Below are positions 1-8,751 of a stretch of 64,000 bases of DNA, one piece after another (positions within the stretch are counted from its first letter, which is position 1; each line of letters opens with the position of its first letter). Position numbers and translations under genes: made by a program. Location of the stretch: contig UCHV01000007.1 of the NCBI GenBank assembly GCA_900472395.1, forward strand, positions 1 through 64,000. The letters are read 5' to 3'. A model generated the notes under the pieces. The model had not been told where the DNA came from, did not search any database, and saw only the letters and a list, made by a program, of their open reading frames with translations. Origin of the DNA: Hyphomicrobiales bacterium (GTDB taxonomy: Bacteria > Pseudomonadota > Alphaproteobacteria > Rhizobiales > Rhizobiaceae).

Positions 1-731
1 GTGGTGTTGCCGAGTTCCGCAACGTTGCGGGCGTCACCCAGTGTGCGGATCGCCTGTTCGTTGCCGCCGATCTGGCCACGTCCCGAGCCCAGGTCGACAT
101 TGGTGCCGCGCAACTGTTCGTTCACTTGCGCAGCGGTAATGCCATAGGCATCCAGCCGTCCGGGCTCCAGCATGACCTGCACTTCGCGGTCGGAGCCACC
201 GTAACGGTCGATACGGCCGACGCCGGCCTGACCCTGCAGGGCGCGTTTGACGGTGTCATCGACGAACCACGAGATTTCCTCAAGCGTCATGTTGGGGGAG
301 GAGACGGCAAAGGTCTGGATTGCCTGGCCTTCGACATCGATCTTGGAGACGACCGGCTCCTCAATATCGGCCGGCAGGTCGCTGCGGATACGGTCGATGG
401 CGTCCTTGGTGTCCTGAACGGCTTCGGCAGTGGGCTTTTCGAACCTGAAAAGGATATTCGTGGTCGATTGTCCGTCCACAATGGTGGAGTGGATTTCGTC
501 GATGCCGCTGATTGCCGCAACCGCGTCTTCCACTTCCTTCGTGACCTGCATTTCCAGTTCGGCAGGCGATGCGCCACTTTGGCTGACGGTGATGGAAACG
601 ACCGGCACATCCACATTCGGAAAGCGCGTGATCGGCAGCGCATAAAACGACTGGATGCCGACAAACATCAACAGCACGAAGCCGAGGATCGGTGCGATCG
701 GGTTGCGGATCGACCATGCGGAAAAGTTCAT
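1..731 (-). CDS. RND efflux transporter permease subunit (3' end beyond window)
   Basis: Inner-membrane proton-driven RND pump of the HAE1/AcrB type; only the first 243 residues are in the window and the frame stays open to the left edge. The N terminus (MNFSAWSIRNPIAPI, then a hydrophobic first transmembrane helix and LPITRFPNVDVP) is the usual AcrB/MexB start, followed by the periplasmic porter region. ATG at 731 has an AAGG seven bases upstream and follows the stop of the adaptor gene by 10 bases, so the two are co-transcribed. Standing last in a siderophore NRPS operon, it probably exports the metallophore or a precursor, as PvdT- and MdtABC-like pumps do in other systems. That role is inference. 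No outer-membrane channel gene is visible; it may lie to the left or be a shared TolC. Confidence 0.9.
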   Translation of the reverse strand, partial: MNFSAWSIRNPIAPILGFVLLMFVGIQSFYALPITRFPNVDVPVVSITVSQSGASPAELEMQVTKEVEDAVAAISGIDEIHSTIVDGQSTTNILFRFEKPTAEAVQDTKDAIDRIRSDLPADIEEPVVSKIDVEGQAIQTFAVSSPNMTLEEISWFVDDTVKRALQGQAGVGRIDRYGGSDREVQVMLEPGRLDAYGITAAQVNEQLRGTNVDLGSGRGQIGGNEQAIRTLGDARNVAELGNT

Positions 732-741
732 ATCAAAACCT

Positions 742-1962
742 TCAGTTCGTGGCCGTCATCTGCGACGAATGGGCCTGTTCGGCAGTGCGGACGGGAATGA
801 TGCTGTCACCATCGCGCACGAAGGCACCTGCCTTGGCGACGACGCTTTCGCCGCGGGCAAGGCCGCCGACGATTTCGACAAAACCGGAATCCTGAATGCC
901 GATCTCAACCTGCACCTGCCGCACGACCTCACCATCGTCGGTGCGCACGATCTTGCGAACGGTCGGGCCACTGCGCCCCGTGGTCACCGCCGATTGCGGC
1001 AGCGCCAGTGTTTTTGTTTCCGAGACGATGATTTCCGCACCGGCGAACATGCCGGAACGGGCCACGCTATTCGCATCGACAACGATATGCACTGCGCCAA
1101 GGCGCGTGGTGGCATCCACGGTCGGCGAGACGAGGCGAACGATGCCTTCGATGCCGGCGCGGTTGCCGGCAACATGGATCATTGCCTTCTGGTCCCGCCT
1201 GATCTTGCCGATTTCGGCCTCGGATAGATCTGCCACCAGTTCGATGGCGCCATCACGAATGACGTTGAACAGCGGTTCGCCGCTGCCGGCGGCAATGGCG
1301 CCGACCTTGGCATTCCTCACCGATACCATACCGGAAACCGGAGATCGCACTTCTGTCCGCTTGAGTTTCAGGTCCACATCGGCCAACTGTGCGTCCACCA
1401 CGCGGATATCCGCCTCCGCAACTTCGACGGCCTGTTGAGCCGCCTTCAGCTTGGCATCGCCCATATCCGCCTGTGCTTGTGCCTGTTCCATCTGCGAGAC
1501 GGAACTGGTGCCGCTCTGGCCGAGCCGTTTGGTGCGGTCACGCTGGCGGATCGCGTCGTCGTAACTTGCCTGCGCCTCGACAACCTGTGCCCGTGCCTGG
1601 GCCAGCCCGGCTTCCGCCTTTGCCCGATTGGCCCGATACTGGCTCTGTTGCAGAACCAACGCGTCGCTGTCGAGCACGGCCAGTATGTTGCCTGCCTCGA
1701 TGCGGTCGCCGATATCGGCGTGCAGCGTCTTTATCGGCAGGCCATCGACCAGCGGCTGCACCAGAACTTCGTTCACCGGGCGGATGCTGCCGCTGGCCAG
1801 AACCCGATCCGTTAGCGGACGTTCGGAAACTTCAGTGACCACGATGGCGGGACGTTTGGCCGCCGCCGCTGTCGGTTGCTCCTGTGCTATCGCCAATGTG
1901 CCGGCGTTTGCTGCAGCCATGAATATGGCCAGTGCTGCGGGATGGATGAAACCGTGGCTCAT
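742..1962 (-). CDS. RND efflux periplasmic adaptor (membrane fusion protein)
   Basis: A 406-residue HlyD/AcrA-family adaptor that links an RND pump to an outer-membrane channel. It starts with a short signal peptide ending near AIAQ. An N-terminal lipoyl half, a long Ala/Gln-rich coiled-coil hairpin (about residues 100-200), the second lipoyl half (TEVRSPVSGMV) and a beta-barrel domain follow. Its ATG overlaps the TGA of the upstream NRPS (ATGA), and AAGGAGA inside the NRPS 3' end is the ribosome site, so translation is coupled to the assembly line. The next gene is the RND pump. The tight coupling is the best argument that this efflux pair serves the peptide-polyketide made here. Confidence 0.93.
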   Translation of the reverse strand: MSHGFIHPAALAIFMAAANAGTLAIAQEQPTAAAAKRPAIVVTEVSERPLTDRVLASGSIRPVNEVLVQPLVDGLPIKTLHADIGDRIEAGNILAVLDSDALVLQQSQYRANRAKAEAGLAQARAQVVEAQASYDDAIRQRDRTKRLGQSGTSSVSQMEQAQAQADMGDAKLKAAQQAVEVAEADIRVVDAQLADVDLKLKRTEVRSPVSGMVSVRNAKVGAIAAGSGEPLFNVIRDGAIELVADLSEAEIGKIRRDQKAMIHVAGNRAGIEGIVRLVSPTVDATTRLGAVHIVVDANSVARSGMFAGAEIIVSETKTLALPQSAVTTGRSGPTVRKIVRTDDGEVVRQVQVEIGIQDSGFVEIVGGLARGESVVAKAGAFVRDGDSIIPVRTAEQAHSSQMTATN

Positions 1963-4900
1963 CGCCCGTCTCCTTCATATCTGCGCGAACGGTCGCGAAA
2001 CCGGCGTATGCGTGTGGGCGTGGGGTCGGTCGTCGGCGGGGCCAGCTGTTTGTCATCTGCGGTCAGAAACGCCGCCTGTCCGGCAATCGTCGGATGTTCG
2101 AACACACGAATGACCGAGACCGACCTGTCAAAAGCCTGGGAAAGCCTGCCTGCAAGCCGGGTTGCCAGGAGCGAATTGCCGCCCGCCTGGAAAAAACTGG
2201 TCGTGGTGGTTTCGATCCGATGGTCCAGAAGGTCTTGCCAGATGTCACGGATAAGGGTTTCGGTTTCCGATACGGGCAAGGCTGGCCTGTCGTCCGCCGG
2301 CAACACCAGGTCCTTCGCGCGGTTTTCCAGCGCCTTGCGGTCAACCTTGCCATTGATGGAAAGCGGCATGTGGTCGAGCACCACGAAGCTCGTGGGGATC
2401 ATTGCCGCCGGCAGTTTTTCTTCGAGCCGGTGGCGCAATATCGTCTCGTCATAAGCGCCATTTTCATGCAGCGTCAGGAAACCAACAAGTCTGTTGCCCT
2501 TGCCAGCGAAGCCCGTCGCCACGACGCTGACCTGCCGGATCGTCTTTTCGTACGCAATTGCCGTTTCGATCTCGCCGAGCTCCACACGCAGCCCGTTGAC
2601 CTTCACCTGTCCATCGCGACGGCCGAGAAATTCGACAAAACCATCGGGATGCCAGCGGCCGAAATCGCCGGTTCGATAAAGCCGTTCGCCGGTTGTTGGG
2701 TGTAGGATAAAACGCTCTGCGGTTTTCTCGCTGTCACGCCAATAACCGTCGGCAAGTCCAATGCCGCCGATGAAAATCTCGCCGATTGCGTGGTCGGGGC
2801 GTTCGGCAAAATGTTCGTCCAGAACATGGATGCTCTGGTTGGCCAGCGGCCGGCCGTAGGGAATGCTCGTCCATTCGGGATCGATCCGGTCGACCTCATG
2901 GGCGATAGACCAGATTGCCGCCTCCGTGGCGCCGCCGAGCGAGACCAGCTTTGGCGCGTCATCGAGGGCGATGAGCGATCTGCACAAGGGTAGCGGCAGC
3001 CAGTCGCCGCTCAGCATCACCAGCCGCAACCGGGAAAGCGCGCCCACGTTCTGGCGGTCGACCAGCCGGTCGTGAAACAGCTGCATCAGTGCCGGAGCGC
3101 TGTTCCACAGCGATACGCCGTGTTTTTCGATCAGGCCCAGCCAAGTATCCGGTTCCGGTGCCATTGCGGCCGGTGGAACGACAACCGCGCCTCCGGCTGC
3201 CAGAAGGCCAAAGATGTCGTAGACCGAAAGATCGAAACTCAGCGACGACACCATCAGGCATCGGTCGTCAGGTCCGATGCCGAAACGTGCATTGATGTCG
3301 AGGATTGTGTTGAGCGCGGCACCGTGGCGGACGGCGACACCCTTGGGTTTGCCGGTGGAGCCGGAGGTGAAGATGATATAGGCGAGATCGTCGGCGCCGA
3401 CCTGTGGCAGGAAAGCGGCGATTTCCGTTTCCGTAACAAGATCGAAAAGCTCGTCATTGATGCCGATGGCCTTGCGCCCGAAAGTCTCCTCGGCTGAGCT
3501 GTCCGGCAGCACCAGAAGCAATTGGCTGCCGCTTTCCTCAAGCAAGGTCGCGATGCGCCCCTGCGGCAAGGCGGGATCGATGGGCAGATAGGCAAAGCCC
3601 GCTTTCAGGATACCGAGAACCGCGACGACCTGCTGCCAGCCTTTGGGCAGGAGCACGGTAACCGGCAGGCTTCGATCCGTCTGCCGGGCGGCGATCCGAT
3701 GGGCAAGGCGCGTGCTGGCGCGGTCGATCTCGGCATAGGTCCAGCGTTTCCCATCGGCGATGACAGCAACGGCCTCGGGGCGTTCCTGCACCTGTTTTTG
3801 GAAAGGCTCGTGCAGGGTCACGGCAGTTGTCGGCGCCTGCCATGTCGTGTCGTTGATGGCTGCGCGCCGAACGGCGTGCGTGGCAGGCAATGCCGCAAGA
3901 CCGGAAAGGGTCCACGCGGCTTCGTCGGTCGCCAATGCCTGTAGTAGTTGCAGATGTATGTTCGCCAGATCGGCGATCAGGCCGGGAGCATAAGCATCCT
4001 CGACGTGATCCCAGTTCAGCACCAGTTTTCCGTCGTGATCCAACGCCTGGTGATCCAGCAGTGTTTGCGGCGTCTGTACCGCCGCGCGGGTAATTTCACC
4101 GAACCCGGAAAATGCGTCGAGATAACTGCGGCCGGTGCCGAGTGCGCTGGTGAAGACATAGGGCATGATCGCCCGGTTTTGCAGGCCGTGAACACCGGCG
4201 ACCATGCCCAGAACCTCGACGCCGCTGACGGCGCTGTGGTCGAGATCCTGCCACAACTGCGCCTGCACCTGCTGCGCAAAAGCGAAGAAATCCGGCGCGG
4301 ACGCTCCATTGGTTTCGACCAGCGTCAGCGAGGTGAAATCGCCGATGACGTTGTCGCTTGCGGGGCCCGTCATCGGTCGGTTGAACAGCGTGGTCGTCAG
4401 GGAGAAATGACTGCTTTCGCTCCAGAGCGAAAGGATGCGGGCATAAGCGGCGAGCAGTGCTGCCGATGCCGTCAGCCCGCGCCGGCGGATCGCCTCTTGC
4501 AATTTTTGCCAGTCGTTGCGGTCAAGGACGGTTTGCAGGCGGGCAAAGCGCGGCGGTGTCAGCGCTTCCAGCGGGCGCGTGAGCGGTAGCGCCGGGCCCA
4601 ATGGCATCGAGATCGCGCGCTTGCGCCAGTAACGCCGGGCCTCTTCGGTCGTCTCGGAGCGCGAGCGCACCTCAAGTGCCGTGACATGATCACGGAACCG
4701 CGCGGTCGGGGCGGGGATGGCAGCATCCGGGTCGCTGTAACGCGTCCACCATTCTCCCAGCCAGATTTCCAGCGACTTCAGGTCGAAAACAAGAATGTCG
4801 AAGCTCAGATGCAGAATATACGTGTGTTCGGAAATTCGGCTGGCATGGACCCGGTAGAGCGGCCAGCAATCCGCCGGCAGCACCTGCTGCTCCATCTCGT

Positions 4901-5519
4901 CGCGAATGGCCTGCAGAGCCTTTTCCCGCCCGGCGTCGTCCCGTGATGTCAGACCCGTGTGATCGATGCGGAAACGTGGCACTTCGTCGAGAACCCGTTG
5001 CATGCCATCTGCACCGATCACCGCGCGCAGCATGGGGTGGGCGGCAATCGTTGCATTCAGCGCATCTTCCAGCCGGGCTATGTCGAGATTGTCGCAACGC
5101 GCTTCGATATAACCATGCGCGGCCGTGCCACCGAGTTCGAAATGCGTGTCGCGCCCCAGCCAGTAGGCGCGCTGGATATCGGTGAGCGAAAACGCTGCCT
5201 CATCCGTTTCTGGCTTGGTTTCGCCGGTGTCGGTTTCGGCTTGATGCTGCGGACGTGCTTCAATCACGAGCGCTGCCCACGCATCGACAGTCGGCTCGGC
5301 GATCAGGGCGCTCAGGGGCACGGTCGCACCGTCTGTCGCAAATGCCGCCTGCAGCCGCATCAGTGCAATCGAGGCGAGGCCAAGTTCGATTAGGTTTTCG
5401 TCGCTGCCGAATTCATCCGGCTCTGCACCGATTTCAGCGGCCGCCATCGCATGAATGCGTGTTCTTAAGGCATCGTGGGAATGAGCAGGATCGTGTCCGG
5501 TGCGCGCTAGTTCCGCCAT
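1959..5519 (-). CDS. NRPS: aryl carrier - cyclisation - adenylation (Cys) - PCP
   Basis: An 1,186-residue synthetase that probably starts the chain. Residues about 15-90 form a carrier domain (ENLIELGLASI, attachment Ser50), read as the aryl carrier that receives salicylate from the ligase. Residues about 110-540 are a heterocyclisation domain: the condensation motif is DILVFD (D241-D246), the DxxxxD of Cy domains. An adenylation domain (about 560-1060; YIIFTSGSTG, YRTGD) has pocket residues D-L-Y-N-M-S-L-I-W, close to the cysteine code of yersiniabactin HMWP2. A PCP (GGNSL, about 1114) ends the protein, followed by an Arg-rich tail. Expected product: hydroxyphenyl-thiazoline on the PCP. The start is three bases after pchB with GGAGTAAGG upstream. 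Unlike HMWP2 there is no methyltransferase insert and only one Cy module. Confidence 0.93.
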   Translation of the reverse strand: MAELARTGHDPAHSHDALRTRIHAMAAAEIGAEPDEFGSDENLIELGLASIALMRLQAAFATDGATVPLSALIAEPTVDAWAALVIEARPQHQAETDTGETKPETDEAAFSLTDIQRAYWLGRDTHFELGGTAAHGYIEARCDNLDIARLEDALNATIAAHPMLRAVIGADGMQRVLDEVPRFRIDHTGLTSRDDAGREKALQAIRDEMEQQVLPADCWPLYRVHASRISEHTYILHLSFDILVFDLKSLEIWLGEWWTRYSDPDAAIPAPTARFRDHVTALEVRSRSETTEEARRYWRKRAISMPLGPALPLTRPLEALTPPRFARLQTVLDRNDWQKLQEAIRRRGLTASAALLAAYARILSLWSESSHFSLTTTLFNRPMTGPASDNVIGDFTSLTLVETNGASAPDFFAFAQQVQAQLWQDLDHSAVSGVEVLGMVAGVHGLQNRAIMPYVFTSALGTGRSYLDAFSGFGEITRAAVQTPQTLLDHQALDHDGKLVLNWDHVEDAYAPGLIADLANIHLQLLQALATDEAAWTLSGLAALPATHAVRRAAINDTTWQAPTTAVTLHEPFQKQVQERPEAVAVIADGKRWTYAEIDRASTRLAHRIAARQTDRSLPVTVLLPKGWQQVVAVLGILKAGFAYLPIDPALPQGRIATLLEESGSQLLLVLPDSSAEETFGRKAIGINDELFDLVTETEIAAFLPQVGADDLAYIIFTSGSTGKPKGVAVRHGAALNTILDINARFGIGPDDRCLMVSSLSFDLSVYDIFGLLAAGGAVVVPPAAMAPEPDTWLGLIEKHGVSLWNSAPALMQLFHDRLVDRQNVGALSRLRLVMLSGDWLPLPLCRSLIALDDAPKLVSLGGATEAAIWSIAHEVDRIDPEWTSIPYGRPLANQSIHVLDEHFAERPDHAIGEIFIGGIGLADGYWRDSEKTAERFILHPTTGERLYRTGDFGRWHPDGFVEFLGRRDGQVKVNGLRVELGEIETAIAYEKTIRQVSVVATGFAGKGNRLVGFLTLHENGAYDETILRHRLEEKLPAAMIPTSFVVLDHMPLSINGKVDRKALENRAKDLVLPADDRPALPVSETETLIRDIWQDLLDHRIETTTTSFFQAGGNSLLATRLAGRLSQAFDRSVSVIRVFEHPTIAGQAAFLTADDKQLAPPTTDPTPTRIRRFRDRSRRYEGDGR

Positions 5520-5522
5520 GCC

Positions 5523-5870
5523 TTACTCCGCCCGCCCGTTGGCTTCATGTTTTTCCTGCCAAAAGGCCACCTGCTGCTGGATGAACCACTGGATGATCTG
5601 GGCAAACAACGGCACGACGAAATCCGGGTTGAGCCCGTTTTCCTCCGCCCATTTGCGCCGTTCCGGCAGCATGGCTGCAACACGCTCCGGCGCGGGAATG
5701 GCTGCCGCATTCGGCTTGAAACGCGAAGCTTCCAGCACGTAACTCAGGCGCAGGCCGAGCATGTCCACAATGGCGTGATCGAGTGTGTCGATCGCCTGCC
5801 TGATATCGCCGAGATCCTGGCAATCCGCCGGCGTCAGGGCCTTTATTCCGAGTTCCTTGGGCGTGGGCAT
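5523..5870 (-). CDS. pchB: Isochorismate pyruvate lyase (PchB-type)
   Basis: A 115-residue member of the AroQ chorismate-mutase fold that splits isochorismate into salicylate and pyruvate. It resembles Pseudomonas PchB over its whole length (IPAPERVAAMLPERRKWAEE is a hallmark stretch). Residues matching the PchB active site are visible: R24, R41, K52 and Q100, equivalent to Arg14, Arg31, Lys42 and Gln90. It lies between the salicyl-AMP ligase (2-base gap) and the first NRPS (3-base gap). With the isochorismate synthase two genes upstream it makes the two-enzyme salicylate route of pyochelin producers, as opposed to the single-enzyme route of Irp9/MbtI. A generic chorismate mutase is possible but less likely given the neighbours. 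Confidence 0.94.
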   Translation of the reverse strand: MPTPKELGIKALTPADCQDLGDIRQAIDTLDHAIVDMLGLRLSYVLEASRFKPNAAAIPAPERVAAMLPERRKWAEENGLNPDFVVPLFAQIIQWFIQQQVAFWQEKHEANGRAE

Positions 5871-5872
5871 GA

Positions 5873-7531
5873 TTATCCGGCCTTGCTGATGGATATCTGT
5901 TCGAGATGGAGTTGCTTCAGTTTTTCACGAAGCTCCTTCTTGCTGATCTTGCCGATGCCGGTTTCCGGGAAGTTCGGGACGAAAACGAAGTCGTCCGGCA
6001 TCTTGAACGAGGCAAGACCGCGGCTGCGCAGGTGACGGGTGAGCGCCAGGCTTTTGGTCTGGCCGCTGCGGCTGATCATGAAGGCGCATATACGCTCGCC
6101 AAGCATCGGGTCCGGCAGGCCGACTACGGCGGCATCGTGGATATCGTCATGGGCCAGAAGCAGGTTTTCCACTTCTTCCGGCGCGATCTTTTCGCCACCG
6201 CGGTTGATCTGGTCCTTGTCTCGCCCCGACACCACGACATTGCCGCCATAAGCCAGCCGCACGATGTCGCCGGTGCGGTAATAGCCGTCCGAGGTGAAAG
6301 CACGGGCATTGTGTTCCGGCACGCGGTAATAGCCCCGGATCGTGTAAGGACCGCGGGTCAGCAATTCCCCGACCTCGCCCGGCGCGACGTCATTGCCGTC
6401 GGCGTCCACCACGCGAATTTCATCGCCCGGTGACATCGGCCTACCCTGGCTGTTGACGATCACCTCTTCCGGGTCATCCAGTCGGGTAAAGCAGATCAGC
6501 CCTTCGGCCATGCCGAAAACCTGCTGCAGAGTGCAGCCGAGCTTTGGTTTGACATGACGGGCCGGCTCGGCGCTCATCTTTGCACCACCCACCTGCAGCA
6601 CCTGCAGGCTCTCCGGCCTGTAACCGCGCTTTTCCGCCTCTTCCATCCATAAAAGCGCCAGCGGCGGCACCACGGCTGCAATCGTCACCTTGTGAGCATC
6701 CATCAGCGCGAAGGCGGTGTCGGCACCCGGGTCGGGCGCCATCACCACCGTGCCGCCGTTCATGAACGTGCCGATGATGCCGGGGCAGGCGAGCGGAAAA
6801 TTGTGGGCGACCGGCAGTGCGCAAAGATAGACGGTGTTACCATTCATGCCGCTGACGGAGGCGGCGGTGCGGATATTGTAGAGATATTCGTTATGGCGGC
6901 GCGGAATGAGTTTCGGAATACCGGTCGTGCCGCCGGAAATCTGGAAGACGGCAACGTCGTCAGCGGAAGGTGTATCCGCCACCGTTTTGCCATGCCGGTA
7001 GAGTGAAGCAAGGCTGCAAAATTCTTCCGCCTCGCCATCAACGATCACATGCGTCAGCGCCGGCAGGCCGGGCTTCAGATCGCGGGCAAGACTGCGGTAA
7101 TCGAACCCGCCCGCCCGGTCCGCAATGAAGAAGGCGCGGGCCTCGGTGAATTCCAGAAAACGGCCGATTTCGAGATGGCGGTGGGCGGGCAGGGCCAAAA
7201 CCGGCACGACGCCCAGACGCATCAGCGCGAAGACGATTTCAATAAAGGCGATGCCGTTGGGCATCTGCACCACCGCCTTGTCGCCGCGTGACAGGCCAAG
7301 GGCCGAGAGGCCTGCCGCCAGCGCGTGGATACTCTGTTGCAGCTCGGCATAGGTCAGCCGGCGCTCGCCGTCGATCAATGCGATCCTCTTCCCGTTCTCT
7401 GCCGCCAAACGATCGATCGTGCCGGCAAAGGTTTCATTGCGCCAGAAACCTTGCTCGATATAGCGTTCGCGAAACGCCTGCGGCCATGTCGGCGTATCGG
7501 TCTGGTTTTCGCCCGTCATAGCTTGCGGCAT
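5873..7531 (-). CDS. Salicyl-AMP ligase (aryl acid adenylase, PchD/YbtE-type)
   Basis: A 552-residue stand-alone ANL adenylase that activates the aryl acid with ATP and loads it on the aryl carrier. It has the core motifs SGGTTGIPK, GMAEGL, YYRTGD and, near the C terminus, the lysine motif GIGKISKK. The pocket segment reads AHNFPLACPG. From memory of the family, a Cys here marks salicylate enzymes (YbtE, PchD, MbtA) whereas 2,3-dihydroxybenzoate enzymes such as DhbE have Ser, so salicylate is preferred. I chose ATG 7531 because AGGAGG lies eight bases upstream. An in-frame ATG at 7549, one base after the preceding stop, is the alternative; the longer open frame (to 7657) lies within the isochorismate synthase gene. 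The neighbours pchB and isochorismate synthase support the assignment. Confidence 0.93.
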   Translation of the reverse strand: MPQAMTGENQTDTPTWPQAFRERYIEQGFWRNETFAGTIDRLAAENGKRIALIDGERRLTYAELQQSIHALAAGLSALGLSRGDKAVVQMPNGIAFIEIVFALMRLGVVPVLALPAHRHLEIGRFLEFTEARAFFIADRAGGFDYRSLARDLKPGLPALTHVIVDGEAEEFCSLASLYRHGKTVADTPSADDVAVFQISGGTTGIPKLIPRRHNEYLYNIRTAASVSGMNGNTVYLCALPVAHNFPLACPGIIGTFMNGGTVVMAPDPGADTAFALMDAHKVTIAAVVPPLALLWMEEAEKRGYRPESLQVLQVGGAKMSAEPARHVKPKLGCTLQQVFGMAEGLICFTRLDDPEEVIVNSQGRPMSPGDEIRVVDADGNDVAPGEVGELLTRGPYTIRGYYRVPEHNARAFTSDGYYRTGDIVRLAYGGNVVVSGRDKDQINRGGEKIAPEEVENLLLAHDDIHDAAVVGLPDPMLGERICAFMISRSGQTKSLALTRHLRSRGLASFKMPDDFVFVPNFPETGIGKISKKELREKLKQLHLEQISISKAG

Positions 7532-7550
7532 GGTCTGCTCCTCCTGCATG

Positions 7551-8750
7551 TCAGATCGCGCCTGCGTCGAGGCCCAGAGCCTGAAGCATGGTCTTGAACT
7601 TGTTTTCGGTTTCGCGGAATTCGGCATCCGGGTCGGAGCCTGCGACAATACCTGCACCGGCCATCAGGCGGATTTGGCGGTTGCGGATTTCGGCGCAGCG
7701 CAGGGTGACGGCCCATTCGCCATCGCCGTTTTCATCGCACCAGCCGACCATGCCGGCATAAAGGCCGCGGTCGAACTTTTCGAGATCGGCAATAGCCTCA
7801 AGCGCTTCCCGGCGCGGAACGCCGCCGACGGCCGGCGTCGGATGCAGGGCCAGCATAAGATCGAGAACGGTAATGTCGGGCGAGGCAAGTTCACCCTCGA
7901 TCACGGTCGACAGATGGTTGACCGGACCTGCGGCGAGCACACTCGGCTCGTCCGGCACGGTGATCGACGTGCAAAAGGGTTTTAGCGCCTCACCCACGGC
8001 GCGGCTGGTGAAAGCGTGTTCATGCCGGTCTTTTGGCGATGCCATCAGATCGGCGATGTTGCGGGCATTGCGTTTCGGGTCGGGATCCGCGGCAACCGTG
8101 CCTGCGAGCGGATTGGCAAACACCTTGTTGCCACGCTTCGAGACCAGTAGTTCCGGGCTGGCGCCGACCAGAAGCCCGGCTTGACGCTCCCTGTCAGCAG
8201 CCAGCGGAATGGAATAGATGAAGCTGGCCTTGTGCCGTTTCATCAACGTTGCCAGCAAACGGATGACATCCGGCTCGCTGTCGAGGTCGATTTCAAGCCG
8301 GCGGGCCAGAACCAGCTTTTCAAGCGAGGACTGCGCAATGCGCTCGACGCCTTCGGCCACGGAGAGACGATAATCCGTCGGTGAAGGCGTCTGCCGCATG
8401 TCGTTGATTTTGGGTGCTGCATACCGGGATGGCGCAAGACCAAAAGCTTGCCAGTCCGCGGGCGATGGCTCCTCGATCCGGCGCGGCACGTAAAGCGACG
8501 GGCTTGCATCGGTGTCGAAGGGAATTGCCCCGACCACGACCGGCGGATGACCGCCGGCGCGGGCGATATTAAACAGCCGGTCCATGCTTGCGCGCAGATC
8601 GCCATCGGCCGGATCGCTGCATGCCGCGATACCGCTCGCCAGCATGCGGGTGTTCGGCGAGACGAACAGGGCCCGGTCGCGCAAGTCGGATTGCGTCAGG
8701 AAGGAAGACGTCGTCTCGGCGATCATGGTTTTTGCGGAAGCATGCTGCAT
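7551..8750 (-). CDS. Isochorismate synthase (PchA/EntC/DhbC family)
   Basis: A 399-residue chorismate-binding enzyme converting chorismate to isochorismate, the first committed step to salicylate. Signature elements are EKLVLARR, SPELLV, a FANPLAGT segment, HPTPAVGG and, near the end, AGAGIVAGSDP with E-x-x-NKF. The start is ATG 8750, one base after the stop of the upstream NRPS, with GGAAGG nine bases before it; the frame is open further upstream but that part is a shadow of the NRPS. MbtI/Irp9-type salicylate synthases belong to the same family and cannot be excluded by eye. A separate PchB in the operon makes plain isochorismate synthase the better call. The gene is flanked by an NRPS and the salicyl-AMP ligase. 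Confidence 0.92.
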   Translation of the reverse strand: MQHASAKTMIAETTSSFLTQSDLRDRALFVSPNTRMLASGIAACSDPADGDLRASMDRLFNIARAGGHPPVVVGAIPFDTDASPSLYVPRRIEEPSPADWQAFGLAPSRYAAPKINDMRQTPSPTDYRLSVAEGVERIAQSSLEKLVLARRLEIDLDSEPDVIRLLATLMKRHKASFIYSIPLAADRERQAGLLVGASPELLVSKRGNKVFANPLAGTVAADPDPKRNARNIADLMASPKDRHEHAFTSRAVGEALKPFCTSITVPDEPSVLAAGPVNHLSTVIEGELASPDITVLDLMLALHPTPAVGGVPRREALEAIADLEKFDRGLYAGMVGWCDENGDGEWAVTLRCAEIRNRQIRLMAGAGIVAGSDPDAEFRETENKFKTMLQALGLDAGAI

Positions 8751-8751
8751 G

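Noticed and set aside
5873-7531. 2,3-dihydroxybenzoate (catecholate) pathway
   Set aside because: No isochorismatase or EntA-like dehydrogenase is present, and the adenylase pocket has the Cys seen in salicylate enzymes.
7551-8750. Single-enzyme salicylate synthase (Irp9/MbtI type)
   Set aside because: Same family and possible by eye, but a full PchB with its catalytic residues is encoded two genes downstream, so the two-enzyme route is simpler.
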